From positions 558,001 to 622,000 of the forward strand of contig CP108521.1 in NCBI GenBank assembly GCA_035999765.1: a stretch of DNA of 64,000 nt, given 5' to 3'. The notes beneath the pieces were generated by a model that did not search any database, was not told the DNA's origin, and saw only the letters and a list, made by a program, of their open reading frames with translations. The position numbers and the translations under genes are program-made. This DNA comes from Streptomyces sp. NBC_01231. GTDB taxonomy: Bacteria > Actinomycetota > Actinomycetes > Streptomycetales > Streptomycetaceae. Shown piece after piece: positions 25,372 through 33,800 of this stretch; position 1 is the stretch's first letter, and every line of letters starts with the position of its first letter.

Positions 25372-26355
25372 GTGCATCCCTTCTCCTACACCCGCGTCTC
25401 CGACACCAGCGAAGCCCTCAACGCCGGTCACAGAGGCGGACGTTACATCGCCGGTGGCACCACGCTGGTCGACCTGATGCGGGAGACCGTCGAGCGCCCC
25501 GAGACGCTCGTCGACATCTCCGGTCTGCCGCTGCGTGAAGTCCTGGTCACCAAGCAGGGCCACCTGCGCATCGGTGCCCTGGTGCGGATGGCCGAGGCCG
25601 CCGCCCATCCCGCGGTGCGCGCCGCCTACCCGGTCGTCTCCCAGGCCCTGGAGCTGAGTGCCTCGGCCCAGCTGCGGAACATGGCCACCATCGGCGGGAA
25701 CATCATGCAACGCACCCGCTGCACCTACTTCCGTGATGTGACCGCCGACTGCAACAAGCGCGAGCCCGGCTCCGGTTGCGCGGCGCTGCACGGTGTCAAC
25801 CGCTCCCACGCGATCCTGGGCACCTCCGACGCCTGCGTGGCCACCCACCCGTCCGACGTCGCCGTGGCCTTCGCGGCGCTGGAGGCGAGCGTGCGCCTGC
25901 TGGGTCCGGACGGGCGCGAGCGCAGCGTGACGTTCGACGACTTCCTGCTGCGGCCCGGGCGTACCCCCGATCGTGAACAGGCCATCCGGAAGGGCGAGTT
26001 GATCACGGCGGTGGAGATCCCCGCCCTTCCACAACCGCTGAGGTCGGGCTATCTGAAGGTGCGCGACAGGCAGTCCTATGAGTTCGCCCTGACCTCGGCT
26101 GCGGTCGCGCTGCACATCCGCGACGGGGCGATCCGGGAGGCGAAGGTCGCCGCCGGTGGTGTGGGGACCGTGCCGTGGAAGCTGCCCGAGGTCGAGCGGG
26201 CCCTCATTGGCCGACGCCCCTCGGACGCCCTGTGGACGGCAGCCGCGGAGAAGGCGGCGGACGGGGCACGCCCGCTCACGCACAACCGCTTCAAGGTCGC
26301 GCTGCTGAGGCGGACCGTCGAGCGCCAGCTGCGCATCGTAGGAGGTACGAAGTGA
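25372..26355 (+). CDS. paoB: FAD-binding subunit of the molybdenum hydroxylase (PaoB-like)
   Basis: The 327-residue subunit has the CO-dehydrogenase-flavoprotein fold. YIAGGTTLVDLM and ATIGGNIMQRTRC contact FAD, and the C-terminal CODH_FAD domain follows. An insert with spaced Cys residues (RCTYFRDVTADCNKREPGSG, then a Cys and later DACVATHPSD) matches the extra [4Fe-4S] cluster typical of PaoB. It begins with GTG 12 bp after the [2Fe-2S] gene, and its stop overlaps the GTG of the Mo subunit. Confidence 0.92.
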   Translation: MHPFSYTRVSDTSEALNAGHRGGRYIAGGTTLVDLMRETVERPETLVDISGLPLREVLVTKQGHLRIGALVRMAEAAAHPAVRAAYPVVSQALELSASAQLRNMATIGGNIMQRTRCTYFRDVTADCNKREPGSGCAALHGVNRSHAILGTSDACVATHPSDVAVAFAALEASVRLLGPDGRERSVTFDDFLLRPGRTPDREQAIRKGELITAVEIPALPQPLRSGYLKVRDRQSYEFALTSAAVALHIRDGAIREAKVAAGGVGTVPWKLPEVERALIGRRPSDALWTAAAEKAADGARPLTHNRFKVALLRRTVERQLRIVGGTK

Positions 26356-28547
26356 GTCCCCAGCCGCAGGCAGCCGTGGGTGCGCCGCTGTCGAGGGTGG
26401 ACGGCCGGCTGAAGGTCACCGGCCAGGCGACATACGCTGCCGAGCACGAGGCCGACGGGGTGGTGCACGCCGTCATAGTGGACGCGAGCATCGGTCGCGG
26501 CCGTGTCAGGGGTGTCGACACGGATGCCGCGCTCGCCCACTCGCAGGTGCTGCGGGTGATTCATCACGGCAACGCCCCGAGGCTGCCGTACCGCGACAAT
26601 CCGGGGTCGAACAATCCACCCGGCCGCAAGGTGCGTGTGTTCCAGGACGACCGGGTGCTCTTCCACGGTCAGCCGGTCGCCGTCGTGGTGGCCACCACCC
26701 TGGAGGCCGCGCAGCACGGCGCGAGCCTGGTCGAGGTCGAGTACGACGCCGAAGACTCCTCGACCGACCTGCACGAGGCCGAGCCGGGCCCGCCGGACAC
26801 CTACGCGCGCGGTGACGTGGAAGCGGGGCTGCGGGACGCGGCCGTACGGCTGGACCTGACATACCAGCTGGCGCGCAATCATCACAACCCCATGGAGCCG
26901 CATGCCACCATCGCCCGTTGGGACGGCAACCGGCTCACCGTGTGGGACAAGACCCAGTGGGTGGCGGGCGGCACGCAGACGGAGCTCTCCACGGTGTTCG
27001 ACGTGCCGCTGGACTCCGTGCGCGTCATCAACCCCTTCGTCGGGGGCGCTTTCGGCAGCGGGCTGCGTTGCTGGCCGCACACCGTGGTCGCCGCGCTGGC
27101 CGCGCGGGAGACGGGCCGTCCGGTCAAGCTGGTCCTGACCCGCAGGCAGATGTACTTCGGCACCGGCTTCCGGCCCTCGTACGAGTACCGGCTGAGCATC
27201 GGCAGTGACCGGAGCGGCCGCCTGGTCGCCGCGGAACACGGGATCGACGCGGAGACCTCGTCGTACGAGACGTTCACCGAGGCCGTCACGGCGCCCGGCC
27301 AGATGCTCTACAGCACGCCCGGCGTCCGCCAGGCGTATCGGACGGTACCGCTGGATGTGAACAGCCCGATCTGGATGCGTGGTCCCGGTGCTGCCACGGG
27401 GGTCTACGCCGTGGAGTCGGCCATGGACGAGCTTGCCCATGAGCTCGGCATGGATCCGATCGAGCTGCGCCGACGCAACGAGCCGGCCCAGGATCCGTCG
27501 AACGACACGCCGTTCTCCACGCGTCGGCTGCTTGAGTGCTACACGGTCGGTGCCCGCGAGTTCGGCTGGCAGCGGCGCAACCAGAAGCCACGCACAAGAC
27601 GTGATGGCGACTGGCTGATCGGCATGGGCATGGCCGCGGGCGTCTACCACACCGGCGTTGCCCCGGCCCAGTCCCGGGCCCGGCTGAACGCCGACGGCAC
27701 GGCGGTGATCGAGTCCGCCACCAGCGACATGGGCCCAGGTACCTACACCGCCCAGACCCAGGTCGCCGCCGACGCGCTGGGGCTCGCCATGCGCGCGGTC
27801 ACCTACCGGCTCGGCGACTCCCTGTTTCCGCAGACCCCGCCGCACGGCGGCTCGATGACCATGGCGAGCGTCGGCTCCGCGACCCTCGATGTCTGCAATC
27901 AGCTGCGCCGACAGGCGATCCAACTGGCTGTCGAGGATGAGGAATCGCCGCTCTACGGGGTGCCGGCCGACGAGGTTGTGGTCCGGGGCGGCCGCCTGCA
28001 CGTGCAGGGCAATCCGGCACGCGGCGAGACGTACCGGCGGCTGCTGACCCGCAACAACCGCGACCGACTCGAAGCGACTACCTCCTTCTCTCCCCCGCAG
28101 GCGGAGAGGCGATCCATCAGCGCCTACAGCGCGGTGTTCGCCGAGGTCGCGGTGGATTCGACGCTGGGCATGGTGCGGGTGCGGCGGATGCTCGCCGTGT
28201 ACGACGCGGGCCGGATCATCAGCCCCAAGCTGGCGGACAGCCAGGCCCTCGGCGGCATGGTCGGCGGCATCGGCGCGGCCCTGCTGGAGCACACGGCCAC
28301 CGATCACCGCGACGGCCGGATCGTCAACGCCAACCTCGCCGACTACCTGGTCCCGGTCAACGCCGACGTCCCCGATCTCCGGGCGATCTACCTCGACGGG
28401 GAGGACTACGACGCCGACCCCCTCGGTGTGAAGGGCCTCGCCGAACTCGTGATCGTCGGCGTGGCGCCCGCCCTAGGCAACGCGGTCTTCAACGCCACCG
28501 GCCGCCGCGTCCGCGAAATCCCCATCACGGCAGAGTCGTTGCTCTGA
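26352..28547 (+). CDS. paoC: Molybdenum-binding catalytic subunit (PaoC-like)
   Basis: The 731-residue large subunit of the xanthine oxidase family would bind molybdopterin cytosine dinucleotide and hydroxylate aldehydes or heterocycles. Visible are FVGGAFGSGLRCWPH, the MCD-binding GPGTYTAQTQVAADALGL, GGSMTMASVGSAT, and the active-site Glu698 in GVKGLAE near the C-terminus. GGAGG 6 nt upstream supports the GTG start, which overlaps the previous stop. The length equals that of E. coli PaoC. The true substrate is unknown; detoxification of aldehydes is the best guess. Confidence 0.92.
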   Translation: MSPQPQAAVGAPLSRVDGRLKVTGQATYAAEHEADGVVHAVIVDASIGRGRVRGVDTDAALAHSQVLRVIHHGNAPRLPYRDNPGSNNPPGRKVRVFQDDRVLFHGQPVAVVVATTLEAAQHGASLVEVEYDAEDSSTDLHEAEPGPPDTYARGDVEAGLRDAAVRLDLTYQLARNHHNPMEPHATIARWDGNRLTVWDKTQWVAGGTQTELSTVFDVPLDSVRVINPFVGGAFGSGLRCWPHTVVAALAARETGRPVKLVLTRRQMYFGTGFRPSYEYRLSIGSDRSGRLVAAEHGIDAETSSYETFTEAVTAPGQMLYSTPGVRQAYRTVPLDVNSPIWMRGPGAATGVYAVESAMDELAHELGMDPIELRRRNEPAQDPSNDTPFSTRRLLECYTVGAREFGWQRRNQKPRTRRDGDWLIGMGMAAGVYHTGVAPAQSRARLNADGTAVIESATSDMGPGTYTAQTQVAADALGLAMRAVTYRLGDSLFPQTPPHGGSMTMASVGSATLDVCNQLRRQAIQLAVEDEESPLYGVPADEVVVRGGRLHVQGNPARGETYRRLLTRNNRDRLEATTSFSPPQAERRSISAYSAVFAEVAVDSTLGMVRVRRMLAVYDAGRIISPKLADSQALGGMVGGIGAALLEHTATDHRDGRIVNANLADYLVPVNADVPDLRAIYLDGEDYDADPLGVKGLAELVIVGVAPALGNAVFNATGRRVREIPITAESLL

Positions 28548-28552
28548 CCCCC

Positions 28553-28589
28553 GCGCTCCGGTCGGCGAGCGGCTCACCGACCGGAGCGC
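28553..28589 (+). terminator. Strong hairpin after the molybdenum hydroxylase genes
   Basis: A perfect 13-bp stem, GCGCTCCGGTCGG/CCGACCGGAGCGC, with an 11-nt loop starts 6 bp after the PaoC-like stop codon. It may end or attenuate the operon before the XdhC-type gene 165 bp further on. Confidence 0.65.
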
Positions 28590-28753
28590 CCACCGAGCCG
28601 TCCGACTGGGAGTGCCCCACGCCTCCAAAGCAGTGGAGGAGGGGCACCCCGTTTCCGCTGCCGGACCTTCCATCGCCGCCGCCGCGCGAAGCGACGCTGT
28701 CCGGCGGCGCGGCGGCGGCCCGTCCCCACCCCCTTTGCACGAAGGACCCGTTC

Positions 28754-29884
28754 ATGCTGAACATCGCGGACTCACTGCACCGCTGGTGCCGCGACGCCCG
28801 TCCCTTCGCCGTGGCCACCGTCGTCGACGTCCGGGGCAGCGCGCCTTTGCCGGTCGGTACGTCGGTCGCGGTGGACGAGGACGGCAACGCGGTCGGCAGC
28901 ATCTCCGGCGGCTGCGTCGAGGGCGCCGTCTACGAGCTGTGCCAACAGGTACTCGGCGACCGGGGCGCTCCGCAGCGGGCCTGGTTCGGCTACTCCGACG
29001 AGGACGCCTTCGCCGTGGGCCTCACCTGCGGCGGCGAACTCGACGTCCTCATCCAGCACGTCGACCCCACGGCACAACCGCACCTCGCCGCCACCCTCAC
29101 CGACATCGTGGAAGGCCGGCCCGCCGCTGTGGCCCGGGTCGTCGACGGTCCGGAAGAGCTGGTGGGCGGGGCGCTGTACGTCGACGCGGCGGGAGGCATC
29201 CATCCCGGCACGCTGACCGGAGCGGTGCGACGGGAGGTCGGCGCACAGGCGTGGGCTCTGCTGCGGGCTGGACGCACGGCCAGGTCGGAGGTCGGTGGGG
29301 ATGCCGAAACCTGCCCGGAACGGCTGTCCGTGCTGGTCCACGTCCACGCGTCCCGGCCCCGCATGCTGATCTTCGGCGCGGTCGACTTCGCCGCCGCGCT
29401 CAGCCAGGCCGGCTGCTTCCTGGGCTACCGGGTGACTGTCTGCGACGCCCGCCCCGTCTTCGCCACACCCGCTCGTTTCCCGCACGCCGACGAGGTGGTG
29501 GTCGACTGGCCCCACCGCTACCTGGAACACACGACCGTGGACGCCCGTACCGCCGTCTGTGTCCTCACCCACGACGCCAAGTTCGACATCCCCCTGCTGC
29601 AGCTCGCACTCGGCCTACCGGTCGCCTACATCGGCGCGATGGGATCCCGACGCACCCACGACGAACGCCTGCGCCTCCTGAGAGAGGCGGGCGTGACCGA
29701 GGAGCAGTTGGCCCGGCTGCGCTCCCCTATCGGCCTCGACCTCGGCGCCCGTACGCCCGAGGAGACGGCGGTCTCCATCACCGCGGAGATCGTCTCCTCC
29801 AGCAACGGCGCAACTGGCCTGCCCCTGTCCGACCTGTCCGGCCCAATACACCGGGAAAGGGAGTTCGTGCTGGGGGCCGTATAG
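28754..29884 (+). CDS. XdhC/CoxI family molybdenum cofactor insertion protein
   Basis: The 376-residue protein has the XdhC N-terminal region (FAVATVVDVRGSAPLPVGTS, then ISGGCVEGAVYE) and a C-terminal Rossmann XdhC_C domain (RMLIFGAVDFAAAL, YIGAMGSRRTHDERL). Members bind MCD cofactor, protect it, and load it into xanthine-oxidase-family enzymes; PaoD is the counterpart in E. coli. GAAGGA lies 8 nt before the ATG. It follows the three enzyme subunit genes behind a hairpin, so its level may be lower than theirs. Confidence 0.92.
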   Translation: MLNIADSLHRWCRDARPFAVATVVDVRGSAPLPVGTSVAVDEDGNAVGSISGGCVEGAVYELCQQVLGDRGAPQRAWFGYSDEDAFAVGLTCGGELDVLIQHVDPTAQPHLAATLTDIVEGRPAAVARVVDGPEELVGGALYVDAAGGIHPGTLTGAVRREVGAQAWALLRAGRTARSEVGGDAETCPERLSVLVHVHASRPRMLIFGAVDFAAALSQAGCFLGYRVTVCDARPVFATPARFPHADEVVVDWPHRYLEHTTVDARTAVCVLTHDAKFDIPLLQLALGLPVAYIGAMGSRRTHDERLRLLREAGVTEEQLARLRSPIGLDLGARTPEETAVSITAEIVSSSNGATGLPLSDLSGPIHREREFVLGAV

Positions 29885-30225
29885 GAGCAAGCGCGTCGGG
29901 TGCAACGCGTTCGCCGGACCCGGCTCCAGTCGCTCCGGCGCAGGTCGGAGGTGCAACGCACCTCGCTGTTGCAACGGCGGTGAGGGCGGCCGGCGGCTAC
30001 CGGCGCGGACGCAGCAGGATGGGGCAGTCTCTCGTCGTCGCTGCTCCGGGACAGGTCCTTCGAGGGCTACCAAGTGCCGCTCGATCCGCTTGTCTCGTCG
30101 CCGCTCAACAAGGGGGGCCACTGTCTCACGCCTTCAGGTGAACTTCGGCTGGGGAAAGGTTCATTCGTCCGACGTTGGGAGCGTTTTAGGCAACTCTGGC
30201 TGCCCCTGCAACGGAAGGCTTGCCC
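29885..30225. other. Intergenic region upstream of the terpene operon
   Basis: In 341 bp no frame on either strand resembles a known protein, and no convincing IS end was found. The promoter for the terpene/acyl operon should lie here. I see no clear -35/-10 pair or operator palindrome, so its control is unknown. Confidence 0.45.
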
Positions 30226-30840
30226 ATGCGGCGTCGCGCTGTGGTCGCCACTGCTCTGGTTTCCCTGACGGCTGGTGCCGTGTCCGCGGCTGTGGCCGCT
30301 GGACCTGTGATGCCTGTTGCCGGGACCATCGCGTGGTGCTTGTCTTCTGCCGCGGCTCACCATCTGGCGGCTGACGGGGTTGTGGTGTCGGCTGGTGCTC
30401 CGGCTGTGCTGGACTCTTCAGGACCCGCCCCGTGTGTGCAGTGGCCGATGAAGGGCGAGATCAGTCTCGACCTGACTGAGGGGTCCTGGACTGCGGGGGG
30501 CGGCATGACCTTCACCAGGGTCTCGGACGGGCACAGTCTGCGCTTCACCGGGGCGCACGGTGACTTGGCGCGACGATCGATGTCGATGGATGCCGCTGTT
30601 GGAGATGAAGCAGCGCAACCGGTCGATCTCTCCACGTATGAGCTCGACATGACGAAGGTCACCGTCACCATGCCGTCCTTGAACTCGCCCGGTTCGGTGG
30701 CGGGCAAGCCGTTCGACACGACGCTGGCGCAGGACGGTGCGGCGGTGTTCTCCCGGGCGTTCGGTGCGTCGCCGGTTGCCGCTGGCGACAGCCTGGCCAC
30801 GGTCGCGGGCCGTGTCGATGTGGTACCGGCGCTGGACTGA
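30226..30840 (+). CDS. Secreted protein heading the terpene operon
   Basis: The 204-residue product starts with a classic Sec signal (MRRRAVVATALVSLTAGAVS, cleavage near residue 25) and continues as a beta-rich, Gly/Ser/Thr-rich exported domain with two Cys (near TIAWCL and PAPCVQ). I do not recognise a family; there is a loose resemblance to HtaA-like secreted domains. GGAAGG lies 7 nt before this ATG, which is preferred over the TTG two codons earlier. Its stop is only 5 bp before the class I terpene synthase start, so it is part of the same transcript. It may bind, export or protect against the cluster's lipid product. Confidence 0.7.
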   Translation: MRRRAVVATALVSLTAGAVSAAVAAGPVMPVAGTIAWCLSSAAAHHLAADGVVVSAGAPAVLDSSGPAPCVQWPMKGEISLDLTEGSWTAGGGMTFTRVSDGHSLRFTGAHGDLARRSMSMDAAVGDEAAQPVDLSTYELDMTKVTVTMPSLNSPGSVAGKPFDTTLAQDGAAVFSRAFGASPVAAGDSLATVAGRVDVVPALD

Positions 30841-30845
30841 TTCGG

Positions 30846-31820
30846 ATGTCACGGAAGTCTGACGTCGGCCTTGCCTGTCCTGGTCTGCTGGGCGAGGTCC
30901 GGGTTGAGAAGGCCGGCGCCGCGGTGCTCGCGTGGGCGCGGGATCTGGGACTGGTGGTCGATGCTTTTGAGGAGAAGCGTCTGGTTGCGATGCGGCTGGG
31001 GGAATTCGCCGGCCTGACCGTGCCAGAGGCGCGCGCCGGTGACCTGGACCTGACGGCCCAATGGGCGGCGTTCATCTGCCTGGTCGACGACCGGTTCGAC
31101 CGTAGCCACGTCGATGCCGGCGCGGAGGAGGTCGCGGCGTTGTTCAAACGGCTACTGGACGTGATCACCGGTGGTGGTGCGGACGGATCGGGCGGCGTGT
31201 TCGAGCAGGCCCTGGACGACTTGTGGAGGCGTACGGCTCCGAGGATGTCCGCGCAGTGGCGGGAGCGGTTCGTTGCCGACTACCGCGATTTCGCCCTGGC
31301 CACGTGTGAAGAGGCCGTCGGCCGCGCGGGCCGGGTCCGGCTGGGGCTCAGCGACTACGTTCTGCGGCGTCGCAGGACGATCACCGCGCTGCCCATGGCA
31401 GACATCCTGGAATGCACCGCGGGCGCGCCCTGGCCCGGACTGCCCGGCGGGGAAGACCTCATGGTGAAGCTGCGGCTGGCTGCGGCTGATGCGGCCGGCT
31501 GGACCAATGACCTGGCCTCGGCCGACAGCGACCTGCGGGAGGACCGCGACAATCTGGTGACCATGCTGAGCCGTGAACACGGCTGCTCCCTGTCCTCGGC
31601 ACGCGAGCAGGTCACCGGTATGCGAGACGACCGAGTCAGGGATTTCCACGCCCTTGCCGCCTCGTTGACCGCGCTGTCCGCTCCCGGAATTGAGCGGGAT
31701 GCAACGCGGCGTTACCTGGCGGCCCTCGGTTCCTTTGTGGCCGCGACGCTGCACTGGCTTGGCGTCACCGATCGCTTCGACGCCAGCTGGTCGCCTGGGC
31801 GCCCCGGTCCATGTGACTGA
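30846..31820 (+). CDS. Class I terpene synthase
   Basis: This 324-residue enzyme has the alpha-domain signatures of bacterial class I terpene cyclases. The aspartate-rich motif DDRFD is at 81-85 and the NSE/DTE-type motif at about 221-232, as NDLASADSDLRE (N221, D222, S225, then acidic D229/E232). Arg residues about 46 positions upstream of it could act as the pyrophosphate sensor. It should ionise a prenyl diphosphate in the presence of Mg2+. Beside the class II cyclase it probably acts second, on a cyclised diphosphate. The length is near the usual 330-350, with a short C-terminus. No prenyl diphosphate synthase is encoded nearby. Confidence 0.82.
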   Translation: MSRKSDVGLACPGLLGEVRVEKAGAAVLAWARDLGLVVDAFEEKRLVAMRLGEFAGLTVPEARAGDLDLTAQWAAFICLVDDRFDRSHVDAGAEEVAALFKRLLDVITGGGADGSGGVFEQALDDLWRRTAPRMSAQWRERFVADYRDFALATCEEAVGRAGRVRLGLSDYVLRRRRTITALPMADILECTAGAPWPGLPGGEDLMVKLRLAAADAAGWTNDLASADSDLREDRDNLVTMLSREHGCSLSSAREQVTGMRDDRVRDFHALAASLTALSAPGIERDATRRYLAALGSFVAATLHWLGVTDRFDASWSPGRPGPCD

Positions 31821-31890
31821 TCTGGTTCGTTCGGCCCCTGCCGATGCGCGCTCCACCGTGTTTTTCGTGCCCTGAAGGACTGTCCTGCCG

Positions 31891-33504
31891 ATGAGACTCC
31901 CTGCCGCCGAGCACCTCCCCCCGCCCTGGCCGTCGTCGCGTTTCCCAGCAGCGCTGTCCGCCGGACGCGGGCGTCTTTTGGCGTACTTGCTGAACCGGGT
32001 GGGAGCGGACGGTGCGGTGCGCGACTCCTGCCGAAGCCGGGTCCTTGAATCCGCGCTCGCCCTGGCACTGGTCGAGCGGGGCGGATCCGGCCCACGCGAC
32101 GCACGTGACCGCATGGTGGGCTACCTGGAACGCCACCGGGGCAGCGCGGACCTGATGGACGCGGCTGTGGCCGCCACCGCCCTGGGGCGGGGCACCGGGC
32201 ACCCTGCGCGCCACCAGGTCCTCGAGGACATCGTCAGCCGTGTCCCGGACTTCACCGGACCTCGCAAACGCGCTCTGGTCCACGCCATCTTCACCATGCT
32301 TGGCGCTGCCACCGCCCATGACGAGTTCGCTCCCGATGCCTTCGATGTGCGCGGACTGCATCCCTGGGCCGCTGTGCAGGCCGTTGCCGTAAAAGCGATC
32401 CTGGGCCGGGCGGCAGGCAGAGCCCCGGTCGGCCGGGACGATGTCACCCTGCTGACCTCCACCCAGCGCCCCGGAACGGTGTGGGAGGGAAACCTCTTCA
32501 TTCATCTGTCCGTTCTTCATGCCCTTGTGGATGTGCCCGGCTTGGAGCGCGTCGTCGACGCCGGCCTGCGTACCGCTCTCATGCACCAGCGTGAGGACGG
32601 CGGCCTGCCTTTCGTCACGGACACCGACACATGGTGCACAGCCGCCGCGGGCCTCGCCCTGGGCAGCGCCGGCGCACCGCGCGAGGCATTGCACCGCATC
32701 GCCCGGCGCCTGGTGCACCTGCAGCACGCGAACGGCGGCTGGTCCTACACCGACCACGCTCGGCTCTCCGACACGGACTGCACCACCGTGGCCATCGAGT
32801 TCCTGCATCAGCTGGACGCGGACGCCTACCGTGACCCGGTTTGCCGTGCCCTGGACGCCCTGATCGCGGTCCGCGGCGCCGACGGCGGATTCCCCACCTA
32901 CGGATCAGGCACTCCCTCCGAGGCGTGCATGACCGCCGCCGCGATCAACGCGCTCCGCACCCAAGGCCACCATCACCACCTCATCCGGGCTGCCCTGCGT
33001 TTTCTCGCCGACTGCCAGCTGCCTGACGGCTCCTTTCCCCCCGGCTGGAGCAGCAGTCGCCTGCACACCCTCTTCAGGGCGTACCTGGCCACCCGCCCCC
33101 ACCACGGACAGTCCGCTCTGACCGTCCATGACCTGAGCGGTCGGATCGCCGGCCTGGTGCAGAGCGCACAGAACGCGGACGGCGGCTTCGGACAGCGAAA
33201 CGGCGCCCCGAGCGACGCCATCAGCACCGCCTATGCCCTGATCATCCTGGCCGGACAGCCCGACCCTGCTCCCGCTGCGCGCGCCACCGGCTACCTGCTC
33301 GCCCAGCAGCGTCCCGACGGCAGCATCATGTCCGTTCCCGACATGCTCGGCCCGCGTCCTTTCCCGTATCACGTCCCGTTGTTGACCGACGCGTTCACTC
33401 TGCTCGCCCTGGGTCACCTCGCCCATCGCATCCGGCCATCACTCGTCGTCATGCCGGGCCACCGGCACAGCAGTGCGCAACCCGCCCGAAGGACCGCCCC
33501 ATGA
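31891..33504 (+). CDS. Class II terpene cyclase-like protein (squalene/prenyltransferase repeats)
   Basis: The 537-residue product is an alpha-alpha barrel with repeated QW-type motifs (QREDGGLPF, QHANGGWSY, RGADGGFPTY, QLPDGSFPPGW, QNADGGFGQ, QQRPDGSIM), as in diterpene class II cyclases and squalene-hopene cyclase. The catalytic position reads DTDCTT at 294-299 where DxDD is normal, so the third acidic residue is Cys, somewhat like DCTAE of oxidosqualene cyclases. It would start carbocation cyclisation by protonation. The length fits bacterial ent-copalyl-type beta-gamma enzymes (about 500-550). It follows the class I gene by 70 bp. The substitution makes its activity uncertain. Confidence 0.82.
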   Translation: MRLPAAEHLPPPWPSSRFPAALSAGRGRLLAYLLNRVGADGAVRDSCRSRVLESALALALVERGGSGPRDARDRMVGYLERHRGSADLMDAAVAATALGRGTGHPARHQVLEDIVSRVPDFTGPRKRALVHAIFTMLGAATAHDEFAPDAFDVRGLHPWAAVQAVAVKAILGRAAGRAPVGRDDVTLLTSTQRPGTVWEGNLFIHLSVLHALVDVPGLERVVDAGLRTALMHQREDGGLPFVTDTDTWCTAAAGLALGSAGAPREALHRIARRLVHLQHANGGWSYTDHARLSDTDCTTVAIEFLHQLDADAYRDPVCRALDALIAVRGADGGFPTYGSGTPSEACMTAAAINALRTQGHHHHLIRAALRFLADCQLPDGSFPPGWSSSRLHTLFRAYLATRPHHGQSALTVHDLSGRIAGLVQSAQNADGGFGQRNGAPSDAISTAYALIILAGQPDPAPAARATGYLLAQQRPDGSIMSVPDMLGPRPFPYHVPLLTDAFTLLALGHLAHRIRPSLVVMPGHRHSSAQPARRTAP

Positions 33505-33761
33505 ACCTACTCCGCCCCAGGCCGACTTCCCCTTCCCTGCCCGGCGTATGCCTGGTCACGGGAGGCGCAGCGGGCATCGGCTGGGCCCTGACCCGCGCCT
33601 TGGCCGCGGCCGGGGCCCACGTGTACGTGGGCGACAACTCGCGGACCGGCCTCGAGCGAGCCGCCGCCTGGGACCACCTCGTCGAAATCTGGCCCGCTTA
33701 CGTCTCCTTCGCCCAACGCTCGGGGCGCCGCTTGCGGATCTTCCGGCTCGCACCGGCCTGA
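33501..33761 (+). CDS. Mini-SDR, internally shortened
   Basis: Residues 15-50 form a typical SDR cofactor-binding start (VCLVTGGAAGIGWALTRALA then AGAHVYVGDNSRTGLERA). The rest (DHLVEIWPAYVSFAQRSGRR) does not contain the Ser-Tyr-Lys triad, so about 150 residues are missing and the 86-residue protein cannot be a normal dehydrogenase. Its ATG overlaps the stop of the class II cyclase gene (ATGA), so it is still translated with the operon. It may be a decayed gene, or a small nucleotide-binding accessory protein. Confidence 0.6.
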   Translation: MNLLRPRPTSPSLPGVCLVTGGAAGIGWALTRALAAAGAHVYVGDNSRTGLERAAAWDHLVEIWPAYVSFAQRSGRRLRIFRLAPA

Positions 33762-33800
33762 CCCCTGTCTCCCCACCGGACCACCACCGCGGAGAACACT

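Noticed and set aside
26076..28307. A 743-codon minus-strand frame
   Set aside because: It mirrors the molybdenum subunit gene, whose motifs are clear. Its composition is His/Arg/Gly-rich, without any family.
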